Origin: Vulcanimicrobiota bacterium
GTDB lineage: Bacteria > Vulcanimicrobiota > Vulcanimicrobiia > Vulcanimicrobiales > Vulcanimicrobiaceae
Length of the DNA stretch: 37,922 bases
Reading direction: 5' to 3'
NCBI GenBank assembly: GCA_030043675.1
Contig: JASHXG010000020.1
Span: forward strand, 1 to 37,922
The translations under genes and the position numbers were made by a program. Below are positions 1 to 8,029 of the stretch, one piece after another. The first letter of the stretch is position 1. Each line of letters opens with the position of its first letter. The notes under the pieces were generated by a model. That model did no database searches and was not told the origin of the DNA. It saw only the letters and a program-made list of their open reading frames with translations.

Positions 1-1610
1 GTCAGTTCGACGGCTTGACGCTTGTAGCGCGAGTTCCCCGTGATCCGCCCGGCGAAGCTGTAGGTGTCGCGCAGCAGCGGAACCGAACGCAGACGTTCCG
101 CGGCCGGCAGCGTGGCTTCGATCAATGCCCCAGCGACACGCCGATGTTCGAGTTCGTGCGCCGACGCGGCCGCGATGAGCCGCTTACGCACCCCGAGGCC
201 GACGTAATTGCCGGTCTCGTCACGCGTGAGATTCCAGGCGTCCCGGAATGCTCGGCGCCGGAACGCGCGTTCGGCGGAGAAGTAGGCGGCCAACTCGCGA
301 TGATAGACGTCGCAGGCATCGAGCCGCTGCGTGACGGGAAGAAACGAGCGCGCGCGATCCCAGTGTCGCGTCCACAACAAGAGCATCGCAACCTGTATCG
401 AGATTTGAGTCCGCAGCCTTTCACTTGGCTCTTGTTTCGCGAGTGAGAGGGCGGCTCGGGCGGTTCGCAACGTCTCGTCGTCGTTCCCCGCAAAGGCGTA
501 GTGCTCGGCCAGAGCTGCGAGCGCCGTCGCCGCCTCGAAAAATGCGCCGGCAGCGTAGGCCTGCTCGTAGGCCGTGATCAGGCCCTTGCGTCGCTGCCAG
601 GACGGATACCAGCTTTTCGAGTTCATCAGCAGATAGTTACGCATCTGCCAAATCTCCACCGTCACGCGTATGCGCAAATGTGGTGACGCCAAGCGCAGGC
701 GCGCGAAGTGTGCTTCGGCATCGGCAACGTGCTCGTAGCCGCGCTCGAAGTCGCCGAGGTTCCAGTAGGCCGCGCCGAGTTCGTAGAGGCTTTCGCCGTA
801 GAGCTGCGCCACGCGCTGCTCCTCTTGAATGGGCGCGAGGCGTTCGGTCGCGCGTTGCGCCATCGCGAGCGCCTGGGACGGGTCGGCGCGATGGTACGCG
901 AGTTTGGCATCCATCAACTCGATGCACGCTCGCGCGACCTCCCGTGAAGATGACGGGCCGGCTGCCAGATGTTCGACCCACAGCGCCTGAGCTTCGCGGC
1001 GCGCACGTTCCGCGCGCTTGACGTCACCAAACCGCGTCGCTATCAACGCTCCGAGGCGTAAAGCCTCGATTTTCTGTTGCGGGGATGCGGCGGCGCGGAC
1101 GAGGTCGTCGCCTTCGCGAAAGGCTGTTTCCGGAGGCAAACACGCAGCCCGCTGCATCGCCCGGTCGGCGAGCGAGGCAAACTCGTCGAGCTCAGGAAAC
1201 GCGTCGAGGGCCGGTGCGTCATCGCGCTCGAGGATATAACGCGCCACGCGCCGGCAGATCTCGGCACGTTGGCGGTAACAGTGGTAGTACGATATTCCAA
1301 GGGCGGCCGCCACTTCGCGCATCGGCCGCTGCTCGAGACATTGCTGGGTGACGATCGCGTACTGGCGCGCGGCACGCTCCTCTCGTCCGGCGGCGATGTC
1401 GGCGTCGCGGCAGTACTCGGCCCCGAGACGAACGAGTTCGTGCACGCGATCCAATGCCGCGCGCTCGTGCACCCCGCCGAGACGGGCTCCGCGCAGATTT
1501 TCAAAGACGTGCCGGACCAAGAGATTGGAGCGCAGGACATGCGGCTCGTGCAAGTGACGAAAGAGATGCTTAACGGCTACATTGAAGTTGGCACTTGAAA
1601 AGGTAGGCAA
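1..1610 (-). CDS. TPR-rich putative transcriptional regulator (3' end outside window)
   Basis: A minus-strand reading frame is open from about 1610 to the left edge, giving some 536 residues; the C-terminus lies outside. The best start seen is TTG at 1610, preceded by an AGAGGGGG purine run six bases upstream; a GTG lies further up and no in-frame ATG fits. Residues about 97-117 (R-E-V-A-A-A-L-G-I-S-Y-Y-H-C-Y-R) look like the recognition end of a helix-turn-helix. From about residue 190 onward there are repeated amphipathic helices with A/L/Y/G spacing typical of tetratricopeptide repeats, including L-G-A-A-Y-W-N-L-G-D-F-E-R-G. This resembles large regulators with a DNA-binding N-terminus and a TPR sensor C-terminus. 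No ATPase motif is seen in the visible part. It is a regulator by architecture only; target and ligand are unknown. Confidence 0.7.
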   Translation of the reverse strand, partial: MPTFSSANFNVAVKHLFRHLHEPHVLRSNLLVRHVFENLRGARLGGVHERAALDRVHELVRLGAEYCRDADIAAGREERAARQYAIVTQQCLEQRPMREVAAALGISYYHCYRQRAEICRRVARYILERDDAPALDAFPELDEFASLADRAMQRAACLPPETAFREGDDLVRAAASPQQKIEALRLGALIATRFGDVKRAERARREAQALWVEHLAAGPSSSREVARACIELMDAKLAYHRADPSQALAMAQRATERLAPIQEEQRVAQLYGESLYELGAAYWNLGDFERGYEHVADAEAHFARLRLASPHLRIRVTVEIWQMRNYLLMNSKSWYPSWQRRKGLITAYEQAYAAGAFFEAATALAALAEHYAFAGNDDETLRTARAALSLAKQEPSERLRTQISIQVAMLLLWTRHWDRARSFLPVTQRLDACDVYHRELAAYFSAERAFRRRAFRDAWNLTRDETGNYVGLGVRKRLIAAASAHELEHRRVAGALIEATLPAAERLRSVPLLRDTYSFAGRITGNSRYKRQAVEL

Positions 1611-1692
1611 GGCAACCCCCCCTCTCAGCTCGAGAGCCGTCACCCGCGGCGGCTCTCATGGCTTCGACGGCGTGGGAGAGCTTCTTTGCTCG

Positions 1693-2697
1693 CTACGTTT
1701 TTGGCGCCAGGCTGACGGTCGTACCAAACGGAGCACTCAGTCCGCCCACGGTCTTAGTCGAATCCCCGCCTGCCGGATAGTCGTAGTAGAAGACGTCGGC
1801 AGCGAACTGCTGCGGAGCGATCACCCGTTTACCTTGAATCCAGCCCTGGTCGACTTGGTCCGAGCCGTTCAGCACGGTCGAGCCGACCACTTTGCCCGTC
1901 GTCCCCTTCATCTTAAAGCGGTAGACCGTTCCATCGATGTCCGCAAACGTGATGTAGGTTCCGTCCCACTGCACGTTGCCGATGCCGCTTCCAAAGTTCT
2001 GCTCGAGCGTGATGTTTTCGGTGCTGCTCGCGCCCTTGGGCAGCTCACCAAAAACGTTGGCGTCCGGATAACCGTGCCCGGCGAAGAACACGTTCCCCTT
2101 GTCGTCGTAACCGCAGGTGTTGACCGAGCCCCATACCGCGCCGGCGCCCGTGCTTCCGGGAGCGGCATAACTCGTCGGCGTGCCCTTGGCGTGTTTGAAG
2201 ATCAGCAAGTTGCCCACATCGAAGTAGTCGGTGATGATGTTCGAAACCGCGAGGTTGCCGCTTGCCGGGTCGACGGAGCAGCCGCCGGGCTCGTAACCGG
2301 GATCGCTCAACGACTCGATCGCCGTCGTTCCGCCGTGCGCGTACTCGACGATGTGCCCGCCGCCATAGAGCTGCGTCACGAAGACGTCGCCCTTCTTGTC
2401 GACGCACAAGCCCCCGGGATTGTTTTGATCCGTGAGCGTCCCGACGAGCTTGCCGCGTGGGTAGGAGTACATGTAGACGTCGTACGTGTCCGCGTCGCTC
2501 ACGTAGAGCAGGTTATCCTTTTTCGCGTCGGGAGCCGCCCAGGACCGCGCTCGGTCGGGATGCGCGATTCGTGTCGCGCCGTTGCTCTGAGCCGTCGCCG
2601 GAGCGAACGTGGGCGACGCTCCGCCGCCACACCCGGTAAGAATGGCCATTCCGGCGAGCACGCCCATGACGCTCCCAAGACAACGGCGAGTTCTCAT
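1693..2697 (-). CDS. Propeller-like lipoprotein, family A copy 1
   Basis: A 334-residue exported lipoprotein. Residues 1-22 form a signal peptide ending in the lipobox L-T-G-C, so the mature protein should be lipid-anchored at Cys23. The body has repeated short beta-strand units (L-L-Y-V-S-D, G-D-V-F-V-T-Q, G-N-L-A-V-S-N, Y-I-T-F-A-D) spaced like blades of an NHL/SMP-30-type beta-propeller. It is strongly similar to the gene at 4220-5209 (shared D-A-K-K, T-Y-D-V-Y, P-R-G-K-L-V-G-T-L-T, Q-L-Y-G-G-G-H-I-V-E-Y-A-H-G) and more weakly to 8030-9121. A GGAGG run lies 13 bases upstream of the ATG. It is transcribed away from the phosphoesterase at 2773. No catalytic motif is visible; a binding or scaffold role is a guess. 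Confidence 0.85.
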   Translation of the reverse strand: MRTRRCLGSVMGVLAGMAILTGCGGGASPTFAPATAQSNGATRIAHPDRARSWAAPDAKKDNLLYVSDADTYDVYMYSYPRGKLVGTLTDQNNPGGLCVDKKGDVFVTQLYGGGHIVEYAHGGTTAIESLSDPGYEPGGCSVDPASGNLAVSNIITDYFDVGNLLIFKHAKGTPTSYAAPGSTGAGAVWGSVNTCGYDDKGNVFFAGHGYPDANVFGELPKGASSTENITLEQNFGSGIGNVQWDGTYITFADIDGTVYRFKMKGTTGKVVGSTVLNGSDQVDQGWIQGKRVIAPQQFAADVFYYDYPAGGDSTKTVGGLSAPFGTTVSLAPKT

Positions 2698-2772
2698 ACC
2701 AGCGTTCTAACCTCCAATAAGCGAATATTGCGCCTCGGTCTCGCTCGATGGTACCATGGCTGCGACAAAGCC

Positions 2773-4143
2773 ATGCGTGAGTTTTTGGCAAGTTTTTGGC
2801 ATTCGACCTCTACGCCGCGCCGGTTTACCGGCCTCGCACTTTCGCTGGCGTTCACCGCGTGTTCTGCCGGCTTGCAGCCGTCAACGCCCATGCAAAGCGA
2901 CGGCGTCATGCGAGCGCTCGCGTCGACCGGCGCCGGCAAGATCGATCACATCGTCTACATCGTTCAAGAGAACCGCAGCTTCAATAGCATTTTCGAGGGC
3001 TATCCGGGCGCCGACACCGTCTCAAGCGGCAAAAACTCGAAGGGACAGATCATCGAGCTCACGCCCGTAAGCCTCAAGACCGTGTACGAAATCGATCACT
3101 CGGCTGCGGCGATGTTTGCCGCGTGCAACGGCAGAGGCAGCCTTCCGGGGACTCGCTGCCGCATGGATGGATTCAACAACGAAGAAGCATCGTACGGCAG
3201 TCCGAACAACCCGCAGTACGTCTACGTGCAGCATCGTGAAACGAAACCATACTTCGATATGGCTCATGAGTGGGTCTTGGCCGATCGAATGTTCGCATCG
3301 CAGCTCGATGAGAGCTTCGTGGCCCACCAATACATTATCGCGGCGCAGGCGCATTCGAGCGTGAACGTTCCCGACGGCCCGTGGGGCTGCCCGGGAGGCG
3401 CGTACGATGCGGTTTCCACGATCACGCACCTGCGAACGGTAGGCCCGGCTCAAGAGCCTTGCTTCGATTATCAGACGCTCGGTGACGAGCTCGACCGGGC
3501 CGGGCTCTCCTGGCGCTTCTACACGAGCCAGTATTTGGTTCCGACGAGCGGCCTTTGGTCGGGATATCAGGCGGTGAAGCACATCTACGACGGACCCGAC
3601 TGGACTAAGGACATCATCGTGCCGCAGAGGCGATTCCTCATCGACGTGGCCGCCGGAAAACTTGCGAACTTTACCTGGATTACGCCGCTTTGCGTAAATT
3701 CCGACCATGTGTCCTGCGGCGGCGGCTACGGGCCGTCGTGGGTTTCGACGGTGGTCAATGCAATCGGCGAGAGCAAGTTCTGGAAGAGGACGGCGATCTT
3801 CGTTCAGTGGGATGACTGGGGCGGGCTCTACGACAACATTCCCCCGCCGTTCAAAGACTACGACAGCTTAGGCTTTCGCGTGCCGTTGCTGGTGATTTCG
3901 CCGTACGCCAAGCACGACTACGTTTCGCACGTGCAGTACGAGACCGCGAGCGTTCTGCGCTTTGCCGAAGATCTTTTCGGCCTGGGCCGGCTAGCTGCGG
4001 CCGACGCGCGTGCCGCTTCACCGGCAGAGGACTGTTTCGACTTCTCGCAACGGCCACGCGCGTTCGTCCCGATCCAAGCGCCTAAAGGCCGCCGCTTCTT
4101 CCTCCATCAACCCAACGACGACCGCATCCCCGACGACGAATAG
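2773..4143 (+). CDS. Secreted phosphoesterase family protein (acid phosphatase / phospholipase C type)
   Basis: A 456-residue protein of the phosphoesterase family (PF04185; phospholipase C and acid phosphatase AcpA relatives). The N-terminus carries a signal sequence (hydrophobic stretch L-A-L-S-L-A-F-T-A followed by Cys30, a likely lipobox). Family motifs are D-H-I-V-Y-I-V-Q-E-N-R-S-F-N-S-I-F near residue 57, where E and N belong to the metal/nucleophile region, Q-W-D-D-W-G-G-L-Y-D-N near 352, and V-P-L-L-V-I-S-P-Y-A-K near 375. The frame stays open far upstream to 1582, but that part is antisense to the lipoprotein at 1693-2697, so the ATG at 2773 is chosen. A TACCAT box at 2752-2757 could serve as -10. 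It sits between two paralogous lipoproteins. It probably hydrolyses phosphate esters outside the cell membrane; substrate unknown. Confidence 0.88.
   Translation: MREFLASFWHSTSTPRRFTGLALSLAFTACSAGLQPSTPMQSDGVMRALASTGAGKIDHIVYIVQENRSFNSIFEGYPGADTVSSGKNSKGQIIELTPVSLKTVYEIDHSAAAMFAACNGRGSLPGTRCRMDGFNNEEASYGSPNNPQYVYVQHRETKPYFDMAHEWVLADRMFASQLDESFVAHQYIIAAQAHSSVNVPDGPWGCPGGAYDAVSTITHLRTVGPAQEPCFDYQTLGDELDRAGLSWRFYTSQYLVPTSGLWSGYQAVKHIYDGPDWTKDIIVPQRRFLIDVAAGKLANFTWITPLCVNSDHVSCGGGYGPSWVSTVVNAIGESKFWKRTAIFVQWDDWGGLYDNIPPPFKDYDSLGFRVPLLVISPYAKHDYVSHVQYETASVLRFAEDLFGLGRLAAADARAASPAEDCFDFSQRPRAFVPIQAPKGRRFFLHQPNDDRIPDDE
2782..2800. repeat. Copy 1 of TTTTTGGCAAGTTTTT element
   Basis: TTTTTGGCAAGTTTTTGGC occurs here, within the first codons of the phosphoesterase and about 85 bp upstream of the divergent lipoprotein start at 2697. 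The first 16 bases recur exactly at 4159. Both copies lie upstream of a family A lipoprotein gene, so it may be a remnant of a duplicated promoter region or a shared protein-binding site. Confidence 0.5.
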
Positions 4144-4158
4144 CGTCTCAAGGCGGGC

Positions 4159-4177
4159 TTTTTGGCAAGTTTTTTGC
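4159..4177. repeat. Copy 2 of TTTTTGGCAAGTTTTT element
   Basis: TTTTTGGCAAGTTTTTTGC lies 43 bp upstream of the lipoprotein start at 4220 and matches the copy at 2782 over its first 16 bases. It is preceded by GGCGGGC, so in the + direction it also looks a little like the T-rich tail of a terminator for the phosphoesterase, but no convincing stem precedes it. Confidence 0.5.
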
Positions 4178-4206
4178 GTTCCGCCATCGCGCCTGCGTCG
4201 TCATGC

Positions 4207-4212
4207 TACCAT
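4207..4212 (+). promoter_or_regulatory. Putative -10 box (TACCAT) for a leaderless start
   Basis: TACCAT fits the TAnnnT -10 consensus and ends 7 bases before the ATG at 4220. Transcription would begin at or next to the start codon, giving a leaderless mRNA; no Shine-Dalgarno sequence is present. This arrangement is common in several GC-rich phyla. Inferred from spacing only. Confidence 0.45.
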
Positions 4213-4219
4213 TTACGCC

Positions 4220-5209
4220 ATGAGTACCCTCAGTTTGCCAAAGCACGTCTTGAGCTTTTGTGCCGTTTCGGCAGTTCTGGCCGGCTGCGGCGGCGCCTCG
4301 TCCTCGCCGGCGCTCGGGCCGGCCCCAGCGATTCGGCAAACCGCCGCACGGATCGTGCATCCCGATCGGGGACGCTCGTGGATGTCCCCCGACGCCAAGA
4401 AGAAGCGCGACCTGCTCTACGTCAGCGACTCGTCGACGTACGACGTGTATGTCTTCACATTTCCGCGTGGGAAACTGGTCGGAACGTTGACCAATCAAAA
4501 TAATCCGGCGGGTCTGTGCACGGACAAAAAGGGCGACGTCTTCGTGACGCAACTCTATGGCGGCGGGCACATCGTCGAGTACGCGCATGGCAAGACGACG
4601 CCGATCGAGACGCTGAGCGATTCCGGTTACGAACCCGGGGCGTGTTCCGTCGATCCAAAGACGGGCAATCTGGCCGTGGCCAACATCGTAAGCGACTACT
4701 TCGGCGAAGGCGACCTGTTGGTTTTCGCGCACGCTTCCGGAACCCCGACCAGCTATCAGCCTCCCGCGAGCGGAAGTTGGTTTTCGGTCAACACGATCGG
4801 TTACGACGACGAGAGCAACCTCTTCTTTGCCGGCAGCTGCAACAGCGCATTCTGCGCGGGCGAGCTACCCAAAGGCAGCAGCGTAACCGAAAACGTGACA
4901 CTCAGTAAGAGCCCAACGAACTGCGGCACCGTTCAGTGGGACGGCAAGTACATTACGTTCGACGATCAGAGCGACGGGACCGTCTATCGCTATACGTTCA
5001 AAGGAACGACCGGCACGGAAGTCGGCGACACGACGCTATCGGGTTCGTCTGACGTCGACGGCTCGTGGATCGCCGGCGGGCGCATGGCCGCGCCACAGCA
5101 AAATGCGGCGGACGTGTTGGTTTATTCGTATCCGGCCGGTGGGAGCGCAACCAACACGATCACCGGCATGACTCAGCCCTTCGGCACCGCCATCAGCGTA
5201 AAGAGGTAG
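4220..5209 (+). CDS. Propeller-like lipoprotein, family A copy 2
   Basis: A 329-residue lipoprotein, close paralogue of 1693-2697. The signal peptide ends in the lipobox L-A-G-C with the lipidated Cys at about residue 23. Conserved blocks shared with copy 1 include H-P-D-R-x-R-S-W, P-D-A-K-K, L-L-Y-V-S-D, P-R-G-K-L-V-G-T-L-T-x-Q-N-N-P and Q-L-Y-G-G-G-H-I-V-E-Y-A-H-G, followed by beta-rich repeats suggesting a propeller. The frame is open upstream to 4010, but the ATG at 4220 fits the signal peptide and the -10-like box just upstream. The two copies flank the phosphoesterase in opposite orientation, which suggests duplication of a lipoprotein unit around it. Function unknown. Confidence 0.85.
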   Translation: MSTLSLPKHVLSFCAVSAVLAGCGGASSSPALGPAPAIRQTAARIVHPDRGRSWMSPDAKKKRDLLYVSDSSTYDVYVFTFPRGKLVGTLTNQNNPAGLCTDKKGDVFVTQLYGGGHIVEYAHGKTTPIETLSDSGYEPGACSVDPKTGNLAVANIVSDYFGEGDLLVFAHASGTPTSYQPPASGSWFSVNTIGYDDESNLFFAGSCNSAFCAGELPKGSSVTENVTLSKSPTNCGTVQWDGKYITFDDQSDGTVYRYTFKGTTGTEVGDTTLSGSSDVDGSWIAGGRMAAPQQNAADVLVYSYPAGGSATNTITGMTQPFGTAISVKR

Positions 5210-5306
5210 GGGGCCTCGAGCTATCGCCGAATCAGCCCGATGGTAGGCTGACGCCAGTCCATCGAAGGTCGACCCGGGTTGATTTCGCTGATGGGGGGCT
5301 CGACGT

Positions 5307-6539
5307 ATGCGCATATCCTCTGACATCGCCGGTCGCAGTTTGCTTGTTGTGCTTGCGGCACTGTTGGCAAGCTGTTCAAGCGCTTCGCAAGGCTTGACCA
5401 CACCCTCCGGTGTGGGCGCCCCGCCTGCGGGCTCAAGCCGATCCGGCGGCGCGATGATACTGGCAAAAGGTCGCATGGCGCCAATAGAGCTGCTTAAGCT
5501 GCAGGCCGCCGGGAAGCTCCCTGCACCCTTCCCGCGGGCCATCGTCCGACGGGAGCTCCAGCAGATCGAGAGCCGCCCGCGCCTTCATCTCGTTCGTCAG
5601 CGCAACGCTGGGAGCGTGGCGATCTGGGTGGCAGACAACGCCGAGAACTATCTCGTCGGAATGAATGCAGCCGTAACGAAGGTTGTCGACGACATCGACG
5701 TTGAGTCAAACAACTGCTATTATCCGGTCACCCTCAAGATCGATGGCTCCCAGAACATCTGGGTCGCCTGCGAGACGGACACTGCGTTCACGGCGAGTTC
5801 GGCGCAGGAATACAGCAGCAAGGGCACGTTTCTGAAAGCGTACGACGCAGCCTGCCCCGCGCCGGTTAGCGAGTGTGAGTCTTTCTTCGCCGAGTCTGAA
5901 GACGAGGCTTTCGACTCCCGCCACGTCTTCCTCGGCATTTCGTATTACGAGCTCGAGACCTCGAGCGGCACGACCACCGGCAGCGGCTTTGAATGGTGGC
6001 CGGCAAAATCGCCATCTGCGACGCCGACGATGATCGCGCTGCCGTACGGCGATCCCGTCGAGTCGGTCTATTACCTGGACCTCGATCCGTCGGGCAATAT
6101 CTGGTTCGAGTACGCCGGTTATAACTCCAACGATCGAATTGGTTATGGACTCGCCGAGATCACGAATCCAACGAAAGACCCGCAGATGGTCTCGATCCTG
6201 CCGGTCGGTTCGATCATCGACGGCGGTGGGGTGGACGTCAGCGATCAGGGTAAGGTGCTGAACGTAGACGACTGGGGGGAGCACTTGACCAAGCAGTACA
6301 AACTGCCGCTCTCACCGGGCGGAAGCCCGTTCAATATCCTTGGACCGACGGTTTTGAACCGCTGGGGCTTCGGCGAGCCTTTGGCGGGCGGCTTCAACAA
6401 GGGCGAGACGAGGCTTGTCTACGCCGATCTCTATAACTGGCTCGACCTCGGCGTTGTCGCCACCAATAAGTGGTCGACCAAACAGAATATCGGCATCATT
6501 CAACCGGCGAGTGCGGCCTACACTCCTTCGGATCGGTAG
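5307..6539 (+). CDS. Lipoprotein, family B copy 1
   Basis: A 410-residue exported lipoprotein: signal peptide R-S-L-L-V-V-L-A-A-L-L-A-S-C places the lipidated Cys at about residue 23. A linker (residues 24-70) is followed by beta-rich units with W/Y/D-containing turns (G-S-Q-N-I-W-V-A-C, P-S-G-N-I-W-F-E-Y, G-F-E-W-W-P-A) that suggest a propeller-like fold. It is a clear paralogue of the oppositely oriented gene at 6552-7775: same signal peptide pattern, L-K-L-Q-A-A-G-K-L-P-A-P, C-P-A-P-V-S-E-C-E, T-K-Q-Y-K-L-P-L-S-P and the same C-terminus Y-T-P-S-D-R. The stretch before the ATG (G-rich run plus CTCGAC) is also shared with the paralogue and holds the likely ribosome site. Function unknown. 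Confidence 0.85.
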   Translation: MRISSDIAGRSLLVVLAALLASCSSASQGLTTPSGVGAPPAGSSRSGGAMILAKGRMAPIELLKLQAAGKLPAPFPRAIVRRELQQIESRPRLHLVRQRNAGSVAIWVADNAENYLVGMNAAVTKVVDDIDVESNNCYYPVTLKIDGSQNIWVACETDTAFTASSAQEYSSKGTFLKAYDAACPAPVSECESFFAESEDEAFDSRHVFLGISYYELETSSGTTTGSGFEWWPAKSPSATPTMIALPYGDPVESVYYLDLDPSGNIWFEYAGYNSNDRIGYGLAEITNPTKDPQMVSILPVGSIIDGGGVDVSDQGKVLNVDDWGEHLTKQYKLPLSPGGSPFNILGPTVLNRWGFGEPLAGGFNKGETRLVYADLYNWLDLGVVATNKWSTKQNIGIIQPASAAYTPSDR

Positions 6540-6560
6540 CCGGTCAGCGGTCTATCGGTC
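6531..6560. repeat. Inverted repeat spanning the two convergent stop codons
   Basis: GATCGGTAG (6531-6539) and CTATCGGTC (6552-6560) form a 9-bp stem in + strand RNA if two G-U pairs are allowed, with a 12-base loop. In minus-strand RNA two positions mismatch. There is no U tract. It arises because both paralogues end with the same codons, so it may simply mark the inverted duplication, with weak terminator potential at best. Confidence 0.35.
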
Positions 6561-7775
6561 TGAGGGCGTGTAGCCGGCGCCTTCGGGTAACCAGAAGTTG
6601 ATGTTCTGGACCACCTTCCACTTATTGTCCGCCACTCGGCCCAGGTCAAGCCAGCCGTAACCGTCGCCGAAGACCAGGTTCGTTTCGGCTTTATTGAAGC
6701 CGCCCGAAACCGGATCGCCGAAGCCGATAGCATCCGCCGGCGTCGGACCGAGCTTGTTGAACGGCTTGCCGCTGGGCGAGAGCGGCAGTTTGTACTGTTT
6801 GGTGATACGCGTCTCTTGATCGGTAACGTTCAATACCTTCCCGTGGTCGCCGATGTAGACGCCGCCTGCCTCTTCAATCGAGCCGATCGGGAGGATCGAG
6901 ACCATCTTCGGGTCCTTCGTTGGTTTGGTAATTTCGGCGAGACCGTAACCGCACGAGCTTCCGCTGCACCCGTAGTAATCGAACCAGATGTTGCCCGACG
7001 TATCGAGGTCCATGAAATTGACCTCTTCTACGGGATCGTCGTAGGGAAGTGCGATTAGCGTCGGCGTCGCGGACGGAGTGCTTGCAGGCCACCATTCGAA
7101 TCCGGTGCCGATCGTCGTTCCGCTCGTCGTCTCAATTTCGTCAAGGGCGACACCGGCGAAGACGTCGCTCGAATTGGCGGACTCATCGAACGAGGCGCTA
7201 AAATACTCCTCGCACTCGCTTACCGGCGCCGGACAGCCTCCATCGTACGTCTTCTCCAACACGCCGTCCTTGCTGTACTCCTGGACGTTGTTGTCGATCT
7301 CACACGAGCTCCAGATGTTCTGCGAACTGTCGATTTTGACGGTTGTGGGCAGCGAGCAACCCGAGCTTCCCTCGTCGATGGCGGCGACGATCTTCTTTGC
7401 CCCGGTGTCTAATCCAATGAGCGTTCCGCCTAAGAGAAACGTCGTGGCCCATAACGCAACGCTGCCGACGTCGTGGGGGAGGTGAAGGCGGTGGCGCGGC
7501 CGCTCCTCGAACTGCTCGAGCTGTCGACGGACGACGGCTAGCGGGACTGGAGCGGGAAGCTTTCCTGCGGCTTGCAGCTTAAGCACTTTTAGCGGCGTCA
7601 CGTGGCCCTTCAAAAGCACCGCCGCGTCGATGAGCCGGCTCGCGGCTGAAGCGGGTGCGCCTCCGGGAGCTAAGGGTGTCGTTTGCAAGTCTTGGGATGC
7701 GTTTGAACAGCTCGCCAAAAGTACCGCAAAAACAAGAAGCAAGCTGCGACCGGCCGTGCCCGAGAATGTGCGCAT
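6552..7775 (-). CDS. Lipoprotein, family B copy 2 (inverted paralogue)
   Basis: A 407-residue lipoprotein with signal peptide R-S-L-L-L-V-F-A-V-L-L-A-S-C (lipid Cys near residue 23). It aligns along its length with the protein at 5307-6539, with the same order of blocks: linker, L-K-L-Q-A-A-G-K-L-P-A-P, R-R-Q-L-E-Q, G-S-V-A-L-W, S-Q-N-I-W-S-S-C, C-P-A-P-V-S-E-C-E, G-F-E-W-W-P-A, S-G-N-I-W-F-D-Y, and the final Y-T-P-S-D-R. Conserved cysteines in the central part (S-G-C-S, C-P-A-P-V-S-E-C) may form disulfides outside the membrane. Its stop lies 12 bp from the stop of the paralogue. A GGGGG run with CTCGAC before the ATG matches the other copy. Function unknown. Confidence 0.85.
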   Translation of the reverse strand: MRTFSGTAGRSLLLVFAVLLASCSNASQDLQTTPLAPGGAPASAASRLIDAAVLLKGHVTPLKVLKLQAAGKLPAPVPLAVVRRQLEQFEERPRHRLHLPHDVGSVALWATTFLLGGTLIGLDTGAKKIVAAIDEGSSGCSLPTTVKIDSSQNIWSSCEIDNNVQEYSKDGVLEKTYDGGCPAPVSECEEYFSASFDESANSSDVFAGVALDEIETTSGTTIGTGFEWWPASTPSATPTLIALPYDDPVEEVNFMDLDTSGNIWFDYYGCSGSSCGYGLAEITKPTKDPKMVSILPIGSIEEAGGVYIGDHGKVLNVTDQETRITKQYKLPLSPSGKPFNKLGPTPADAIGFGDPVSGGFNKAETNLVFGDGYGWLDLGRVADNKWKVVQNINFWLPEGAGYTPSDR

Positions 7776-8029
7776 GTGTCGAGCCCCCTATCGCGAAAGC
7801 GAACCGCGTCGATTATCGAGATGGAGCGGCTTCAGCCTACGGCGGCTTCAGCCCAAGAGCCGTAATTCGGGGACAGCTGAGGGCACCCCCGCGTGGCACA
7901 CCAAGCGGCGGCGCAACAGGCTACGTTCGGAGAGAGACGAAAGCTACACACATCGCAGCGAGTGAGCTAGGCCACTGTTTGCAGCCGTGCCAGCCGGCAC
8001 CGCATTCAAGGATAAGGAGCGGTCGGATC
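7776..8029. other. Divergent intergenic region between two lipoprotein genes
   Basis: About 254 bp between the starts at 7775 (-) and 8030 (+). It should hold both promoters. I see the G-rich ribosome-site block next to 7775, shared with the region before 5307, and an AAGGAGC Shine-Dalgarno sequence at 8014-8020 before 8030. No clear -35/-10 pair, hairpin or RNA gene stands out, and no convincing small gene. Confidence 0.5.

Noticed and set aside
1077-1598. + strand frame opposite the TPR regulator
   Set aside because: The minus-strand frame gives a coherent TPR protein open over 1.6 kb; this one has no motif.
1582-2772. N-terminal extension of the phosphoesterase frame
   Set aside because: Antisense to the lipoprotein at 1693-2697, and it would bury the signal peptide.
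6531-6560. Strong bidirectional terminator
   Set aside because: Stem needs G-U pairs on one strand and mismatches on the other, and has no U tract; explained by the duplicated gene ends.
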